Notes: generated by a model not told the origin, from the letters alone. Numbered from the stretch's first letter, positions 35,108-45,298 are shown. The stretch: DNA of 64,000 bases from Alphaproteobacteria bacterium (GCA_028277405.1 JANQGH010000084.1:1-64000), one strand, 5' to 3'. Numbers and translations: made by a program.

Positions 35108-35758
35108 ATGACGATTGAGATCGCTGCGTTTCGATGGGCACCGCCCGCCGCCCAAGGCTATGTAAAGGATTTGCGCGTAAGGTGGGCGTTGGAGGAAGCG
35201 GCGCTGCCGTACGAGGCGGTGTTGATAGACGGTCGAACCCGCGATGCGGACGGCTATCGCGCCTGGCAACCCTTCGGCCAGGTTCCCGCCTATCGCGATG
35301 ACGATGTCGAGATGTTCGAGTCCGGTGCCATCGTGCTGCACATCGCGGCCAAGTCCGAGGCGCTGGCGCCGCGCGATGCGGCGGGACGCGCGCGCGTTAG
35401 GAGCTGGGTTTGCGCGGCCATGAGTACCGTCGAACCGCAGGTACAGAACTTCAACCAGTTCCGAGGCGCAAAGGCCGACGAGGCCTGGGCTTGGGAACGT
35501 CGGTCACAGGTCGAAGCACGGCTGAAGCACCGCTTGGCGGCGCTGTCCAACTGGCTCGGCGACAAGTCCTTTCTCGAAACCCAGTTCACGGCCGGCGATC
35601 TCATGATGGCCACCGTCTTGCGCGAGGCGGATGACGGCTTGATGTCGGCGTTCCCAACTCTGATCGCCTATCGCGAGCGCTGCTTGGCCCGACCCGCCTT
35701 TGGCCGCGCGCTGGAAGCTCAGCTAGAGACGTTCCGCGAAAACGCCCCAGCGCAATAG
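35108..35758 (+). CDS. Glutathione S-transferase family protein
   Basis: 216-residue GST. The N-terminal domain has RWAPPAAQGYVKDLRVRWALEEA, QPFGQVPAY and MFESGAIVLHIA (glutathione-binding Glu-Ser). The C-terminal domain has the Asp in FTAGDLMMATVLR. It follows DUF1428 by 41 bases on the same strand and is probably co-transcribed, under the MarR operator. A detoxification role fits the context but is inferred. Confidence 0.88.
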   Translation: MTIEIAAFRWAPPAAQGYVKDLRVRWALEEAALPYEAVLIDGRTRDADGYRAWQPFGQVPAYRDDDVEMFESGAIVLHIAAKSEALAPRDAAGRARVRSWVCAAMSTVEPQVQNFNQFRGAKADEAWAWERRSQVEARLKHRLAALSNWLGDKSFLETQFTAGDLMMATVLREADDGLMSAFPTLIAYRERCLARPAFGRALEAQLETFRENAPAQ

Positions 35759-35776
35759 CCCCCTTCGCCGCCAGAT

Positions 35777-36463
35777 CTAGCCTCTGGCCGCCGCGACCTG
35801 CGCCAACGGCCCCAGATTCAGCCAGGCCGCCAGCTTTGCTGCGATCTGGCTTGGGCCGATCGCCTCCAGCCTCCCGCATTCGACGGCCGCCCCAACGGTG
35901 ATGTCGCCGCGATAGACATGGATCATGTCGCGAAGGGTGGCCGCCAGGTATAGATCCACGTCAAAGCCGGGATCGGTGACACATAGATCCTTGGCCCCGT
36001 CCTCGTTCAGGAACCAATAGCGGGCCTTGTGGGCCGGCTGGTCTGTGAACTCAAGCGCGACAACGGTGCGCCCTGCACCGAACACCGCCGGATCAATGCA
36101 ATGCTCCAGGCCCCAGATCAGCAGGCCGAGATCCAGCTCGCCCTCCGTCAGGTCGCGCCGGGTCCAACGTCGGCCCCAGGTGCCGAGGGCCAGCACCAGG
36201 GGCATGAACTCCGCGCCCGCCTCAGTCAGATGATAAGTCCAGGATCGTCCGCTGTCTGATCGCCGGCGTTCGACGATGCCCTCCGCCACGAGAAGGCGCA
36301 GGCGCTGGCTGAGCAGGGTCGACGACATCAGCGGCACGCCGCGCTGGATGTCGGAAAACCGGTGCGAACCGACACCGATATTGCGGATCACCAGCGCGGT
36401 CCAGCGCTCGCAGAACAGTTCGGACGCCTTCGCGATCGGGCAGAACTGGCCATAAGTCTTCAT
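35777..36463 (-). CDS. HxlR-family transcriptional regulator with C-terminal extension
   Basis: 228 residues, about twice the length of a minimal HxlR protein. The N-terminal 110 residues are the HxlR winged helix: CPIAKASELFCERWTALVIRNI, FSDIQRGVPLMSSTLLSQRL and YHLTEAGAEFMPLVLALGTWG. The remaining 110 residues resemble SCP2-like sterol-carrier domains seen in long HxlR proteins and may bind a hydrophobic effector. It is divergent from the methyltransferase gene, its likely target. Confidence 0.9.
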   Translation of the reverse strand: MKTYGQFCPIAKASELFCERWTALVIRNIGVGSHRFSDIQRGVPLMSSTLLSQRLRLLVAEGIVERRRSDSGRSWTYHLTEAGAEFMPLVLALGTWGRRWTRRDLTEGELDLGLLIWGLEHCIDPAVFGAGRTVVALEFTDQPAHKARYWFLNEDGAKDLCVTDPGFDVDLYLAATLRDMIHVYRGDITVGAAVECGRLEAIGPSQIAAKLAAWLNLGPLAQVAAARG

Positions 36464-36496
36464 CGCGCACCTCCTGCACCAACTCTTCGCGATTTG

Positions 36497-36514
36497 GCAG
36501 TGGCCGTCTACTGC
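36497..36514. promoter_or_regulatory. Possible HxlR operator
   Basis: GCAGT (36497-36501) and ACTGC (36510-36514) form an inverted repeat with an 8-base spacer between the divergent hxlR-like and methyltransferase starts; more TGCA-containing words follow. The arms are short, so this is only a candidate site. Confidence 0.3.
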
Positions 36515-36586
36515 ATTTCCTGCACTAAACGTCGCAATGAAACGCCGCTATCGTGCTGGCCTCGCCACCAGCAACGGAGTGCGAAG

Positions 36587-37396
36587 ATGGTGCAACCACA
36601 CAACGAAGCGGCCGCAGATGTTTGGGGCCACTCGGGCGCCGCCTATGACTTCATCAGCTTTGGCCTGTCGGATGGTCTCTCCCATGCCGTTCAAGCGCTG
36701 TGGCCGCGCCCCGGCGAACAGATCCTGGATGTCGCGACCGGCACGGGCTGGACCGCGCGACTGGCGGCCCAGCAGGGCGCGTCGGTCACGGCCGTGGATA
36801 TCGCCGACCCGCTGTTGGATGCCGCGCGGCAGCTCTCCAGCCATATCGAACCTGCCATCACCTTTCGCCATGCGGACGCCGAGGCCCTGCCCTTCGCAGA
36901 CGCCGCGTTTGACGGCGTGATCTCGACCTATGGCGTCATGTTTGCAGGCAAGCCGCAGGTCGCAGCGGCGGAACTGGCGCGGGTGGCGAAGCCGGGCGGC
37001 CGATTGGTCCTGCTGACCTGGTTGGACGACACGGAGGGCTATATTCCGTCCTTCTTTGCCATGATTGGAAAGTACGCCGGCGGTCCGCCGCCAGAGGTTT
37101 CACCCCTGGTTTGGGGCAACGCGGAATGGCTGACGGAAACGCTCGGTGGGCATTTCGATCTTGCCATCAACGAGCGGATCACCACCCTGCTTGCGCCGGA
37201 TGCGGATACACTCTGGCAGAAGTATCGCCACGGTTTCGGGCCGATGGATCGCGCGATCTCGGGGTTGGCCGACGATGCCGTCCGGGCATTTCAGCAAGAC
37301 TTCGAAGATTTCCACGCCGCCTATGACACCGGGCATGGGCTGGTGATCGATCGTAAGGCGCTGCTGGTTCAGGGCACACGGCACGTGTCCGACTGA
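36587..37396 (+). CDS. Class I SAM-dependent methyltransferase
   Basis: 269-residue methyltransferase of the Methyltransf_11/UbiE-like group. Motif I is ILDVATGTGWTARLAAQQGA with the acidic end of strand 2 in VTAVD; motif II HADAEALPFADAAFDGV and motif III ELARVAKPGGRLVLLTW follow. The methyl acceptor is unknown. The ATG at 36587 has GGAG upstream; the frame is open further but overlaps the divergent regulator. Probably controlled by the adjacent HxlR protein. Confidence 0.9.
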   Translation: MVQPHNEAAADVWGHSGAAYDFISFGLSDGLSHAVQALWPRPGEQILDVATGTGWTARLAAQQGASVTAVDIADPLLDAARQLSSHIEPAITFRHADAEALPFADAAFDGVISTYGVMFAGKPQVAAAELARVAKPGGRLVLLTWLDDTEGYIPSFFAMIGKYAGGPPPEVSPLVWGNAEWLTETLGGHFDLAINERITTLLAPDADTLWQKYRHGFGPMDRAISGLADDAVRAFQQDFEDFHAAYDTGHGLVIDRKALLVQGTRHVSD

Positions 37397-37526
37397 GCCG
37401 ACGTTCATTGCCAGCGGAAACAGCCGACAAGAGGTCGACGAGAAGATGCGCGCGCAAACCGCTTTGGCTTTTTGCCGCTGCCGAACCATGATGCGGTGAT
37501 CACACACCGTCTTGAGGAGCTGTACC

Positions 37527-38273
37527 ATGGCCGACATCGCACTCGTAACCGGCGCGGGGTCCGGCATCGGCCGGCATACGGCCTTGGCGCTGGCAAAGGC
37601 CGGCTATCACGTTGCCCTCTGCGGCCGCAGGGCGGTCGCCTTGACCGAGACCAAGGCGCTGGCGGACGACGCCTCCACCATCGCGGACTTTCCTTGCGAC
37701 GTGACCGACGAAGCCGCGGTCGACCGGCTCTTTTCGGATATCGAGAAGACGTTTGGGCGGCTCGACGTGCTGTTCAACAATGCCGGCGTGAACGTGCCGA
37801 CGATCCCGTTTGGCGACGTGACCTTCGACCAATGGCGCACGGTCATCGACATAAACCTGACCGGGGCGTTCCTGTGTGCCCGAGGCGCCTTCAACCTGAT
37901 GCGGCGCCAAACGCCCCAAGGGGGGCGCATCATCAACAACGGGTCCGTCTCCGCCCATGTGCCGCGGCCGGGCTCGGCCCCCTATACCGCGTCGAAACAC
38001 GCCATAACCGGCTTGACCCGATCGATCTCGCTGGACGGTCGGCCCTACAACATCGCTTGCGGACAGATCGATATCGGCAACGCCGCCTCCGAAATGACGG
38101 CCCAGATGACCGCGGGCGTGCCGCAAGCGGACGGTTCGATCAAGCCGGAGCCGACCATCGACGTGAAGCTGGTGGCTGACGCGGTCGTGAACATGGCCAA
38201 GCTGCCGCTTACCGCCAACATTCAGTTCATGACCATCAAGGCCACAACGATGCCGTTCATCGGGCGCGGTTAA
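37527..38273 (+). CDS. Short-chain dehydrogenase/reductase
   Basis: 248-residue [12 protein letters not shown] is the cofactor loop, NNAGVNVP the structural motif, and [23 protein letters not shown] carries the catalytic Ser, Tyr and Lys. GAGGAG precedes ATG 37527. The following decarboxylase gene starts 56 bases on, in the same direction, so the two may form one transcript. The substrate is not evident; an aromatic or alicyclic alcohol would fit the neighbour. Confidence 0.9.
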   Translation: MADIALVTGAGSGIGRHTALALAKAGYHVALCGRRAVALTETKALADDASTIADFPCDVTDEAAVDRLFSDIEKTFGRLDVLFNNAGVNVPTIPFGDVTFDQWRTVIDINLTGAFLCARGAFNLMRRQTPQGGRIINNGSVSAHVPRPGSAPYTASKHAITGLTRSISLDGRPYNIACGQIDIGNAASEMTAQMTAGVPQADGSIKPEPTIDVKLVADAVVNMAKLPLTANIQFMTIKATTMPFIGRG

Positions 38274-38329
38274 CAGGCCCGACCGCGCCCTCGGAATGGG
38301 GTCGCCGCAAACAGCGAAGGACCGGCACA

Positions 38330-39328
38330 ATGCTTGGCAAAATCGCGCTTGAAGAGCATTTCGCGACCGACGAGACGATCGATCAGGCCTCGCAGGCGGT
38401 TCCGGCCGCGCACTGGCCGGAACTTCGCGACCGGCTCGCCGACCTGCATGAGGGCCGCCTGCGGCAGATGGACGAAAACGGCATCGAGCTGGCGATACTC
38501 TCGCTCATTACGCCGGGGGTTCAGGGGATTACCGACACAGCCCTGGCGATCGATGTCGCCCGCCGCGCCAACGACTTTCTGGCCGAACAGGTCGCCAAAC
38601 GGCCGGACCGGTTCCAGGGCTTTGCCGCCCTGCCGATGCAGGACCCGGACGAAGCGGCGCGCGAGCTGGAGCGCTGCGTTCACGCGCTAGGCTTCCGCGG
38701 CGCGATGGTGAATGGCTTCAGCGAGACCGGCTCGACCTCGGCGTTACTCTACTACGATTTGGAGCAGTACCTGCCGTTCTGGGCCACGGTTCAGGACCTC
38801 GGCGTCCCGTTCTATCTGCACCCGCGCAACCCCTTGCCCCAGCACGCGAAGATCTATGACGGGCATCCCTGGCTGTTGGGGCCGACATGGGCGTTCGGCC
38901 AGGAAACGGCCGTCCATGCCCTGCGCCTGATGGGGTCGGGGCTGTTCGACAGATATCCCGCGCTGCAGATCATCTTGGGGCACCTCGGTGAAGGCCTGCC
39001 CTTCTCCCTTTGGCGGATCGACAACCGCCTGGCGTGGCTGAAGGAACCACCCCAGCACAGGGGGCGGCAAAAGATCGCGCACTATGTCCAAAACAACTTT
39101 CATCTGACGACGTCGGGCCAGCTTCATACGCCGAGCCTCGTCCAGGCGATGCTCGAGATCGGGTCGGACCGCATCTTGTTTTCCACCGACTGGCCGTTCG
39201 AAAACATGAACCATGCGGCGGACTGGTTCGACAGCGCCGGCATTAGCGAGCTCGATCGCGCCAAGATCGGCCGCCGGAACGCGATCACGCTGTTCAAGCT
39301 CAAAGACGTGCTTGGCGGAGATGGCTAG
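38330..39328 (+). CDS. Amidohydrolase-family aromatic acid decarboxylase, gamma-resorcylate decarboxylase type
   Basis: 332-residue PF04909 enzyme that removes CO2 non-oxidatively (and reversibly) from a dihydroxybenzoate. It agrees closely with 2,6-dihydroxybenzoate (gamma-resorcylate) decarboxylase of Rhizobium: metal ligands E8 and H10 (LEEHF), H164 (YLHPRNPLPQ) and D287 (STDWPFEN), with H218 (GHLGEGLP) in the active site, all at the same residue numbers as I recall for that enzyme. The next step, resorcinol catabolism, is not encoded in the window. 2,3-dihydroxybenzoate decarboxylase is the nearest alternative. Confidence 0.88.
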   Translation: MLGKIALEEHFATDETIDQASQAVPAAHWPELRDRLADLHEGRLRQMDENGIELAILSLITPGVQGITDTALAIDVARRANDFLAEQVAKRPDRFQGFAALPMQDPDEAARELERCVHALGFRGAMVNGFSETGSTSALLYYDLEQYLPFWATVQDLGVPFYLHPRNPLPQHAKIYDGHPWLLGPTWAFGQETAVHALRLMGSGLFDRYPALQIILGHLGEGLPFSLWRIDNRLAWLKEPPQHRGRQKIAHYVQNNFHLTTSGQLHTPSLVQAMLEIGSDRILFSTDWPFENMNHAADWFDSAGISELDRAKIGRRNAITLFKLKDVLGGDG

Positions 39329-39352
39329 CTGAAGGTTCGGATCGTACGGCGA

Positions 39353-39368
39353 TTTGACACGGGTCAAA
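39353..39368. promoter_or_regulatory. FNR/FixK-like box upstream of P-type ATPase
   Basis: TTTGAC-ACGG-GTCAAA is a perfect dyad in the FNR/CRP-family format (TTGAY-N4-RTCAA). Its centre is about 78 bases before the ATPase start. A -10-like CATAGA at 39392-39397 would put transcription start near 39403, placing the box close to -42, the class II activator position. This predicts induction at low oxygen. Confidence 0.55.
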
Positions 39369-39438
39369 GACGATTGGGCGGTGTGTCCCCACATAGACCC
39401 GGATCCGGAAATCCCGTTGCGATGAGAAGGAACCGAGC

Positions 39439-42204
39439 TTGTCCGTTCTTGAGCGGAGTGTCCTGCGCGAGAGCCCATCGAGCGTCGCTGCCGACGATCG
39501 GCCTTGGCATGCGCTGTCGGCCGACGACGCCCTTACCACCCAAGAAAGCAGCCCCAATGGATTGGGCGATACGGAAGCAGAGGCGCGGCTCGATAGGCTA
39601 GGCCCCAACCGACTGCCGGCCCCGAAGCGTCGCGGACCGCTGCCCCGGTTCCTGGCGCAGTTCCACAATGTCCTGATCTATGTGTTGCTGGGCGCAGCGG
39701 TCGTCACGGCGGTGCTGGGCCATTGGATCGACGCCCAGGTAATTCTGGCCGTGGTCTTGGTGAACGCCATTATCGGGTTTATTCAGGAGGGCAAGGCGGA
39801 GAACGCCCTGGCCGCCATCCGCAACATGCTGGCGCCCAAGGCCAGTGTCGTTCGCGACGGCAGGCGAAAGACGGTTTCGGGCGAGGATCTGGTGCCCGGC
39901 GATGTGGTCCTGCTGGAAGCCGGTGCCCGAACGCCCGCCGACGTCCGGTTGATCGAAGCCAAGAACCTGAAAATCGATGAGGCCGTGCTGACCGGTGAGT
40001 CGGTCGCTGTGGAAAAGGACGTCGCACCCGTCGGCGAAACGGTGGCGCTGGGCGACCGGACATCAATGGCGTTCAGCGGGACATTGGTGACCTATGGCCA
40101 CGGAAAAGGGGTGGTCGTCGCGACCGGCGGCCAGACCGCCATCGGCCGCATCAGCGGCATGCTGTCCGAGGTCACCACCCTGCAAACGCCGCTGACCCGG
40201 CAGATGGACGAGTTTGCCAAATGGCTGACCGGGTCGATCGTGGCGATCGGGGCGCTTGTGCTCGCGTTCGGCCTGCTGGTCCATGGTTACGACTTCAACG
40301 AGATCTTCATGGCGGTGGTCGGCCTGTCGGTCGCGGCCATTCCGGAAGGCCTGCCGGCGATCCTGACCGTCACGCTCGCGATCGGCGTGCAGGGCATGGC
40401 GCGACGCAACACGATCGTCCGCCGCTTGCCCGCCATCGAAACCCTCGGCTCGGTCTCCGTCATCTGCTCGGACAAGACCGGCACGCTGACGCGCAACGAG
40501 ATGACGGCCGTCTCCATCGCCACGGCGCGGCGGCTGTTCAAGGTCAGCGGCGTCGGCTACGCCCCGCTCGGGTCCATCTCGCTGGACGGGCAAGAGATCG
40601 ATCTCGAACGCTACCCGTTGCTTTTGGAGATCTCGCGCGCCGCCCTCTTGTGCAATGACGCAAACCTGCACGAGGTCGAGGGCGACTGGGCCATCGAGGG
40701 CGACCCGATGGAGGGGGCGCTGCTGACCGCCGCGGCAAAGGCCGGGTTCGACCACCACACCGAAACCCAGCGCTACACCCGCACGGACGTAATCCCGTTC
40801 GATTCCCAGCATCGGTTCATGGCGACCCTGCACCATGACCATGCTGGCGATGGCTTCATCTACGTGAAGGGCGCCCCGGAGCGCATTCTTGAGATGTGCT
40901 CGCACCAGCGCGGGTTCGACGGCGATGTGGACCTCGATATCGACTATTGGCATGCGCGGGCGGAAGAGATCGCGGCCGGTGGCCAGCGGGTTCTCGCCGT
41001 CGCGACCAAAGAGACCAGCAGCGACCACACGGTGCTGAACTTCGACGATGTCGACAACGAGCTTACTTTTCTGGGCCTGTTCGGCCTGATCGACCCGCCG
41101 CGCGAGGAGGCGATCACCGCCGTTGCGGAATGCCAGGCCGCCGGCATTCAGGTGAAGATGATCACCGGCGACCACGCCGCGACAGCCACGGCGATCGCCG
41201 GCCAACTCGGCTTGGACAATCCAAACGCGGCCCTGACCGGGCGCGATCTGGACACGCTGGATGACGAGACGCTGCGTCGCCGCGTCCAGGATACGGCCGT
41301 CTTCGCCCGCACCAGCCCCGGGCACAAGCTGCGCCTGGTCATGGCGCTGCAGGCCGGCGGCGCGGTCGTGGCGATGACCGGAGACGGCGTCAACGATGCG
41401 CCAGCGCTGAAGCGCGCCGATGTCGGCGTCGCGATGGGGCGAACCGGTAGCGAGGCGGCGAAAGAAGCCTCTGAGATGGTGCTGGCCGACGACAATTTCG
41501 CCACCATCGCCCAGGCCGTGCGGGCCGGGCGCACCGTCTACGACAACCTGAAGAAGGCAATTCTGTTCATCCTGCCGACGAATGGCGGACAGGCCCTGAT
41601 CATGATCGCCGCCATCCTGCTTGGCTTCACCTTGCCGATCACGGCGGTTCAGATCCTGTGGGTCAACATGGTGACGGCGGTGACCTTGGCCTTGGCACTT
41701 GCCTTTGAGCCGGCGGAACCGAACGTGATGCGGCGACCACCCAGAACGTCAAGCGATGCCATTCTGTCCAGGTTCCTGGTCTGGCGCGTCGTCTTCGTCT
41801 CGGTCGTGTTTCTCGCCGCCCTATCCTTCAAATTCGCGCTGGCCCAGGCGCAAGGCGCCAGCATCGAAGAGGCGCGCACCATCGTCGTCAACACGCTGGT
41901 CGTGCTTGAGATCTTCTATCTGTTCAGCGTTCGCTACCAGACCACGACATCGATGACCTGGCAGGGCGTGAAGGGAACGCCGGCCGTCCTGATCGCGGTC
42001 GGCACGGTGATCGTCCTGCAGCTCATCTTCACCTATGTGCCGTTCATGGAGGCCTTCTTCGACACCCGTCCGCTCAGCTTTTTCGAGGGCGTTCAGGTGA
42101 TCGCCACCGGCATCGTGGTCTTCTTCATCCTCGAGGCCGAGAAATGGGTGCAGGCGAAGATGAATGGCCGAAATGGCGGGGAAGCACCGGCGGCACAAGG
42201 GTAG
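39439..42204 (+). CDS. P-type cation-transporting ATPase, P2A (calcium-pump-like)
   Basis: 921-residue membrane pump. Visible in order: cation-ATPase N-domain (LSADDALTTQESSPNGLG), actuator TGES at 185-188, transmembrane helix 4 with AAIPEGLPAI, phosphorylated D345 in DKTGTLT, the nucleotide domain with KGAPERI, the hinge MTGDGVNDAPALKRADVGVA and a C-terminal cation-ATPase domain. The PEGLP helix is the SERCA/PMR1 form, so calcium or manganese export is most likely. The start is TTG with GAAGGA upstream. An FNR-like box precedes it. Confidence 0.94.
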   Translation: MSVLERSVLRESPSSVAADDRPWHALSADDALTTQESSPNGLGDTEAEARLDRLGPNRLPAPKRRGPLPRFLAQFHNVLIYVLLGAAVVTAVLGHWIDAQVILAVVLVNAIIGFIQEGKAENALAAIRNMLAPKASVVRDGRRKTVSGEDLVPGDVVLLEAGARTPADVRLIEAKNLKIDEAVLTGESVAVEKDVAPVGETVALGDRTSMAFSGTLVTYGHGKGVVVATGGQTAIGRISGMLSEVTTLQTPLTRQMDEFAKWLTGSIVAIGALVLAFGLLVHGYDFNEIFMAVVGLSVAAIPEGLPAILTVTLAIGVQGMARRNTIVRRLPAIETLGSVSVICSDKTGTLTRNEMTAVSIATARRLFKVSGVGYAPLGSISLDGQEIDLERYPLLLEISRAALLCNDANLHEVEGDWAIEGDPMEGALLTAAAKAGFDHHTETQRYTRTDVIPFDSQHRFMATLHHDHAGDGFIYVKGAPERILEMCSHQRGFDGDVDLDIDYWHARAEEIAAGGQRVLAVATKETSSDHTVLNFDDVDNELTFLGLFGLIDPPREEAITAVAECQAAGIQVKMITGDHAATATAIAGQLGLDNPNAALTGRDLDTLDDETLRRRVQDTAVFARTSPGHKLRLVMALQAGGAVVAMTGDGVNDAPALKRADVGVAMGRTGSEAAKEASEMVLADDNFATIAQAVRAGRTVYDNLKKAILFILPTNGGQALIMIAAILLGFTLPITAVQILWVNMVTAVTLALALAFEPAEPNVMRRPPRTSSDAILSRFLVWRVVFVSVVFLAALSFKFALAQAQGASIEEARTIVVNTLVVLEIFYLFSVRYQTTTSMTWQGVKGTPAVLIAVGTVIVLQLIFTYVPFMEAFFDTRPLSFFEGVQVIATGIVVFFILEAEKWVQAKMNGRNGGEAPAAQG

Positions 42205-42257
42205 CGATTGATGCCTTGTCGGACCTTGTGCTCGTGAGTTCGCGGGGCTTTTGGCTC

Positions 42258-42929
42258 TTACAGGTCGAGCCCCTCGGCCGCGACCCGAAACTCGTTCAGC
42301 CGCGCCGCTAGGTCGTCCGCGATCCCGGCGATCTCGTCCTGCCGCGCCGCGTCGAAATTGACGATCAGGGCCAGCCGGTCCCACAGGTCCAGGTAAGCCG
42401 TGCAGGAGGGGTACGGTGCGACCTCCTCGTCGGTGCAGGTGATCAGGCCCCTCACCTCGCCGCCTTCGACCAGTACGTTCCAATCCTGCACGTCGGCGTC
42501 GCTGAGCGGGCCGCGGACGGGCTGCAAGCCTCCCTGCGCCAGGTCGAGATCGTCGATCGACCAATGGCCGCGTTCCACGCCTTGTTCGAACCGCTGCTCG
42601 ACCGTCAGGCCGAAATTCAGGGTGGTGAGATTGGCCAGGACGACCGGGCCGAAGCCCGGCTCGTCGAGCGTGCCTTCCATTTCCGGCGTGACCGGCCCCA
42701 TGTCCGGCAGCACGAAGAACAGGTTGACCGACCCTACCGGGCCGTCGCTTTGCAGCTCGCGGTTCCAGATATGCTCCGCCGGGATGGTCAGCGGCTGATC
42801 GCCGATTTCCAGCCTCACATATTCCGTTTCGGCGCCGGCGGCGGCCGGCAGGAGGGCCGCAATAAGCGCGCCCGCCGCAAAAGCCGGTCGGCTACTCCAC
42901 AAGCGCGGGCTCTTTCGGCTTGCCCGCAT
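42258..42929 (-). CDS. Exported protein of unknown function
   Basis: I do not recognise the family. The 223-residue product has a signal peptide (about 1-33, ending PAAAGA) and a mature, acidic region. Two cysteines (GLITCTDEE and YPSCTAY) may pair. The gene starts 38 bases inside the 3' end of clpA in another frame, so it is probably translated from the clpA transcript by coupling, although a clpA-independent role is likely because the product is exported. It is convergent with the ATPase gene. Confidence 0.72.
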   Translation of the reverse strand: MRASRKSPRLWSSRPAFAAGALIAALLPAAAGAETEYVRLEIGDQPLTIPAEHIWNRELQSDGPVGSVNLFFVLPDMGPVTPEMEGTLDEPGFGPVVLANLTTLNFGLTVEQRFEQGVERGHWSIDDLDLAQGGLQPVRGPLSDADVQDWNVLVEGGEVRGLITCTDEEVAPYPSCTAYLDLWDRLALIVNFDAARQDEIAGIADDLAARLNEFRVAAEGLDL

Positions 42930-45222
42930 CGTCGGGCGAGCCGTCGTCGGAAAAGGCGAAGGTCAGTTCGTCGTCCTTCACGTCGACCCGGACGACCCCG
43001 CCCTTCACCAACTCGCCGAACAGCAACTCGTTGGCCAGCGGCTTCTTGACATGTTCCTGGATCACCCGCGCCAGGGGCCGGGCCCCATAGAGCCGGTCAT
43101 AGCCCTTGACCACCAGCCATTTGCGCGCGGCGTCGCTGAGCTCGATCGACACGCGACGATCGGCAAGCTGGTCCTCCAGTTGGATGATGAACTTGTCGAC
43201 GATCTGCAGCACGATTTCTTCGGTCAGATGACCAAAGCCGATGATCGCGTCCAGCCGGTTGCGGAACTCTGGCGTGAACATGCGGTTGATCGCCTCGGTA
43301 TCCTCGCCCTCGCGATGCTCGCGGCCGAAGCCGATGGCAGCCCGGCTGAGATCCGCCGCGCCGGCATTGGTGGTCATGATCAGGATGACATTGCGGAAAT
43401 CGACGGACTTGCCGTTGTGGTCCGTCAGCTTGCCGTAATCCATGATCTGCAACAGGATGTTGTAGATGTCCTGATGCGCCTTCTCGATCTCGTCCAGCAG
43501 CAGCACACAATGCGGGTGCTGGTCGACCGCGTCGGTCAGGATGCCGCCCTGGTCGAAGCCGACATAGCCGGGCGGCGCGCCGATCAGTCGGCTGACGGAA
43601 TGCCGCTCCATATACTCCGACATGTCGAAGCGGGTGAGTTCGATGCCGAGCAGGTGTGCAAGCTGGCGTGCTACCTCGGTCTTGCCGACGCCGGTGGGAC
43701 CTGAGAACAGGTAGTTGCCGATCGGCTTTTCCGGCTCACGCAGACCGGCCCTGGCCAACTTGATCGCGCCGGCCAGCGCGCCGATGGCCTCGTCCTGGCC
43801 GAAAACCAGGGTCTTCAGGTCACGCTCCAAGGTCTTCAGCACCGACTTGTCGTCGCGGCTGACGCTCTTGGGCGGAATGCGGGCGATCTTGGAGACCATC
43901 GCCTCCACATCTTTCACCGTGATCTGTTTCTTACGCCTCGACGGCGCCAGCAGCATCTGCGCCGCGCCGACCTCGTCGATCACGTCGATCGCCTTGTCGG
44001 GCAGCTTGCGGTCGGAGATGTAGCGCGACGACAGTTCCACCGCACTGCGGATGGCGTCGTTGGTGTAGCGGACGCGGTGGTGTTCCTCGTAGTAGGGCTT
44101 CAGCCCCTTCAGGATCTTCACCGCATCGTCGATCGACGGCTCGTTGATGTCGATCTTCTGGAACCGGCGCACCAGCGCGCGGTCCTTTTCGAAATAGTTG
44201 CGGTATTCCTTGTAGGTGGTCGAGCCGATGCAGCGCAGCGTGCCCGAGGCCAGGGCCGGCTTCAGCAGGTTCGAGGCGTCCATGGCGCCGCCAGAGGTGG
44301 CCCCGGCCCCGATCACGGTATGAATCTCGTCGATAAACAGGATGGCCCCGTCATGAGCCTCCAGCTCCGCCAGCACAGCCTTCAGCCGCTCTTCGAAGTC
44401 GCCGCGATAGCGGGTGCCGGCCAGCAGCGCGCCCATATCGAGGGCGAAGATCGTGGCACCTTCCAACACGGCCGGCACGTCGCCGTCCACGATGCGCTTG
44501 GCCAGGCCCTCGGCAATGGCGGTCTTGCCGACGCCCGGCTCGCCGACATAAAGCGGGTTGTTCTTCGACCGCCGGCACAGGATCTGGATGGTGCGCTCGA
44601 CCTCCAGGTCGCGCCCGATCAACGGGTCGACCTTGCCGTCGCTGGCCTTCTTGTTGAGGTTGACGCAGTAGGCGTCAAGCGCCTCGTTGGCCTTGCCACC
44701 CTCTTGGCCGCCGTCCTCCTTGCGCCCGCCTTCGGCGGAATCCTGGGTCTCGGCGCCGGCAACGGGCCGCGCCTCGCTGCGCTGGGGGGATTTGGCGATG
44801 CCGTGGGAGATGTAGTTGACCGCGTCGAAGCGGGTCATGTCCTGCTCTTGCAGGAAAAAGACCGCATGGCTTTCGCGTTCGGAGAACAGGGCCACCAGCA
44901 CGTTGGCGCCGCTGACCTCTTCGCGGCCTGAAGACTGCACATGGATGGCCGCACGCTGCAACACGCGCTGGAAGCCGGCCGTGGGCTTGGCGTCATCGCC
45001 ATCATCACCGATCAGATTGGTCAGCTCTTCATCCATGTAGGCGACCAGATCGGCCGTCAGCTTTTCGATGTCGACGGAACAGGCCCGCAGCACGGCAACC
45101 GCGTCCTTGTCCTCGACCAGCGCCAGCAGCAGATGCTCCAACGTCGCGAATTCGTGCCGCCGCTCGTTGGCCAGCCGAAGTGCCCGATGCAGTGTCTGTT
45201 CCAGATCACGGGACAGCATCAA
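42892..45222 (-). CDS. clpA: ATP-dependent Clp protease ATP-binding subunit ClpA
   Basis: AAA+ unfoldase that feeds proteins to ClpP. The 776-residue protein has the N-domain repeat (about 1-140, opening [14 protein letters not shown]), first AAA module with Walker A GEPGVGKT (K233), second AAA module with GPTGVGKT (K514), and the ClpP-docking IGF loop in AAIGFGRE. There is no ClpB-type middle coiled coil. clpS lies 76 bases upstream on the same strand, the usual alphaproteobacterial order. No clpP gene is in the window. Confidence 0.97.
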   Translation of the reverse strand: MMLSRDLEQTLHRALRLANERRHEFATLEHLLLALVEDKDAVAVLRACSVDIEKLTADLVAYMDEELTNLIGDDGDDAKPTAGFQRVLQRAAIHVQSSGREEVSGANVLVALFSERESHAVFFLQEQDMTRFDAVNYISHGIAKSPQRSEARPVAGAETQDSAEGGRKEDGGQEGGKANEALDAYCVNLNKKASDGKVDPLIGRDLEVERTIQILCRRSKNNPLYVGEPGVGKTAIAEGLAKRIVDGDVPAVLEGATIFALDMGALLAGTRYRGDFEERLKAVLAELEAHDGAILFIDEIHTVIGAGATSGGAMDASNLLKPALASGTLRCIGSTTYKEYRNYFEKDRALVRRFQKIDINEPSIDDAVKILKGLKPYYEEHHRVRYTNDAIRSAVELSSRYISDRKLPDKAIDVIDEVGAAQMLLAPSRRKKQITVKDVEAMVSKIARIPPKSVSRDDKSVLKTLERDLKTLVFGQDEAIGALAGAIKLARAGLREPEKPIGNYLFSGPTGVGKTEVARQLAHLLGIELTRFDMSEYMERHSVSRLIGAPPGYVGFDQGGILTDAVDQHPHCVLLLDEIEKAHQDIYNILLQIMDYGKLTDHNGKSVDFRNVILIMTTNAGAADLSRAAIGFGREHREGEDTEAINRMFTPEFRNRLDAIIGFGHLTEEIVLQIVDKFIIQLEDQLADRRVSIELSDAARKWLVVKGYDRLYGARPLARVIQEHVKKPLANELLFGELVKGGVVRVDVKDDELTFAFSDDGSPDDAGKPKEPALVE

Positions 45223-45298
45223 AAGTCCTTTCCATGCCCGGCCCTTGCGAGGCCGATACCGGGGCGGGCCTCAGCCCATATTTGAGTGTGCGCCCTGT

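Noticed and set aside
45249-45272. GAGGCC/GGCCTC inverted repeat between clpS and clpA
   Set aside because: Six-base arms with a 12-base loop and no T-run; too weak to call a terminator or attenuator.
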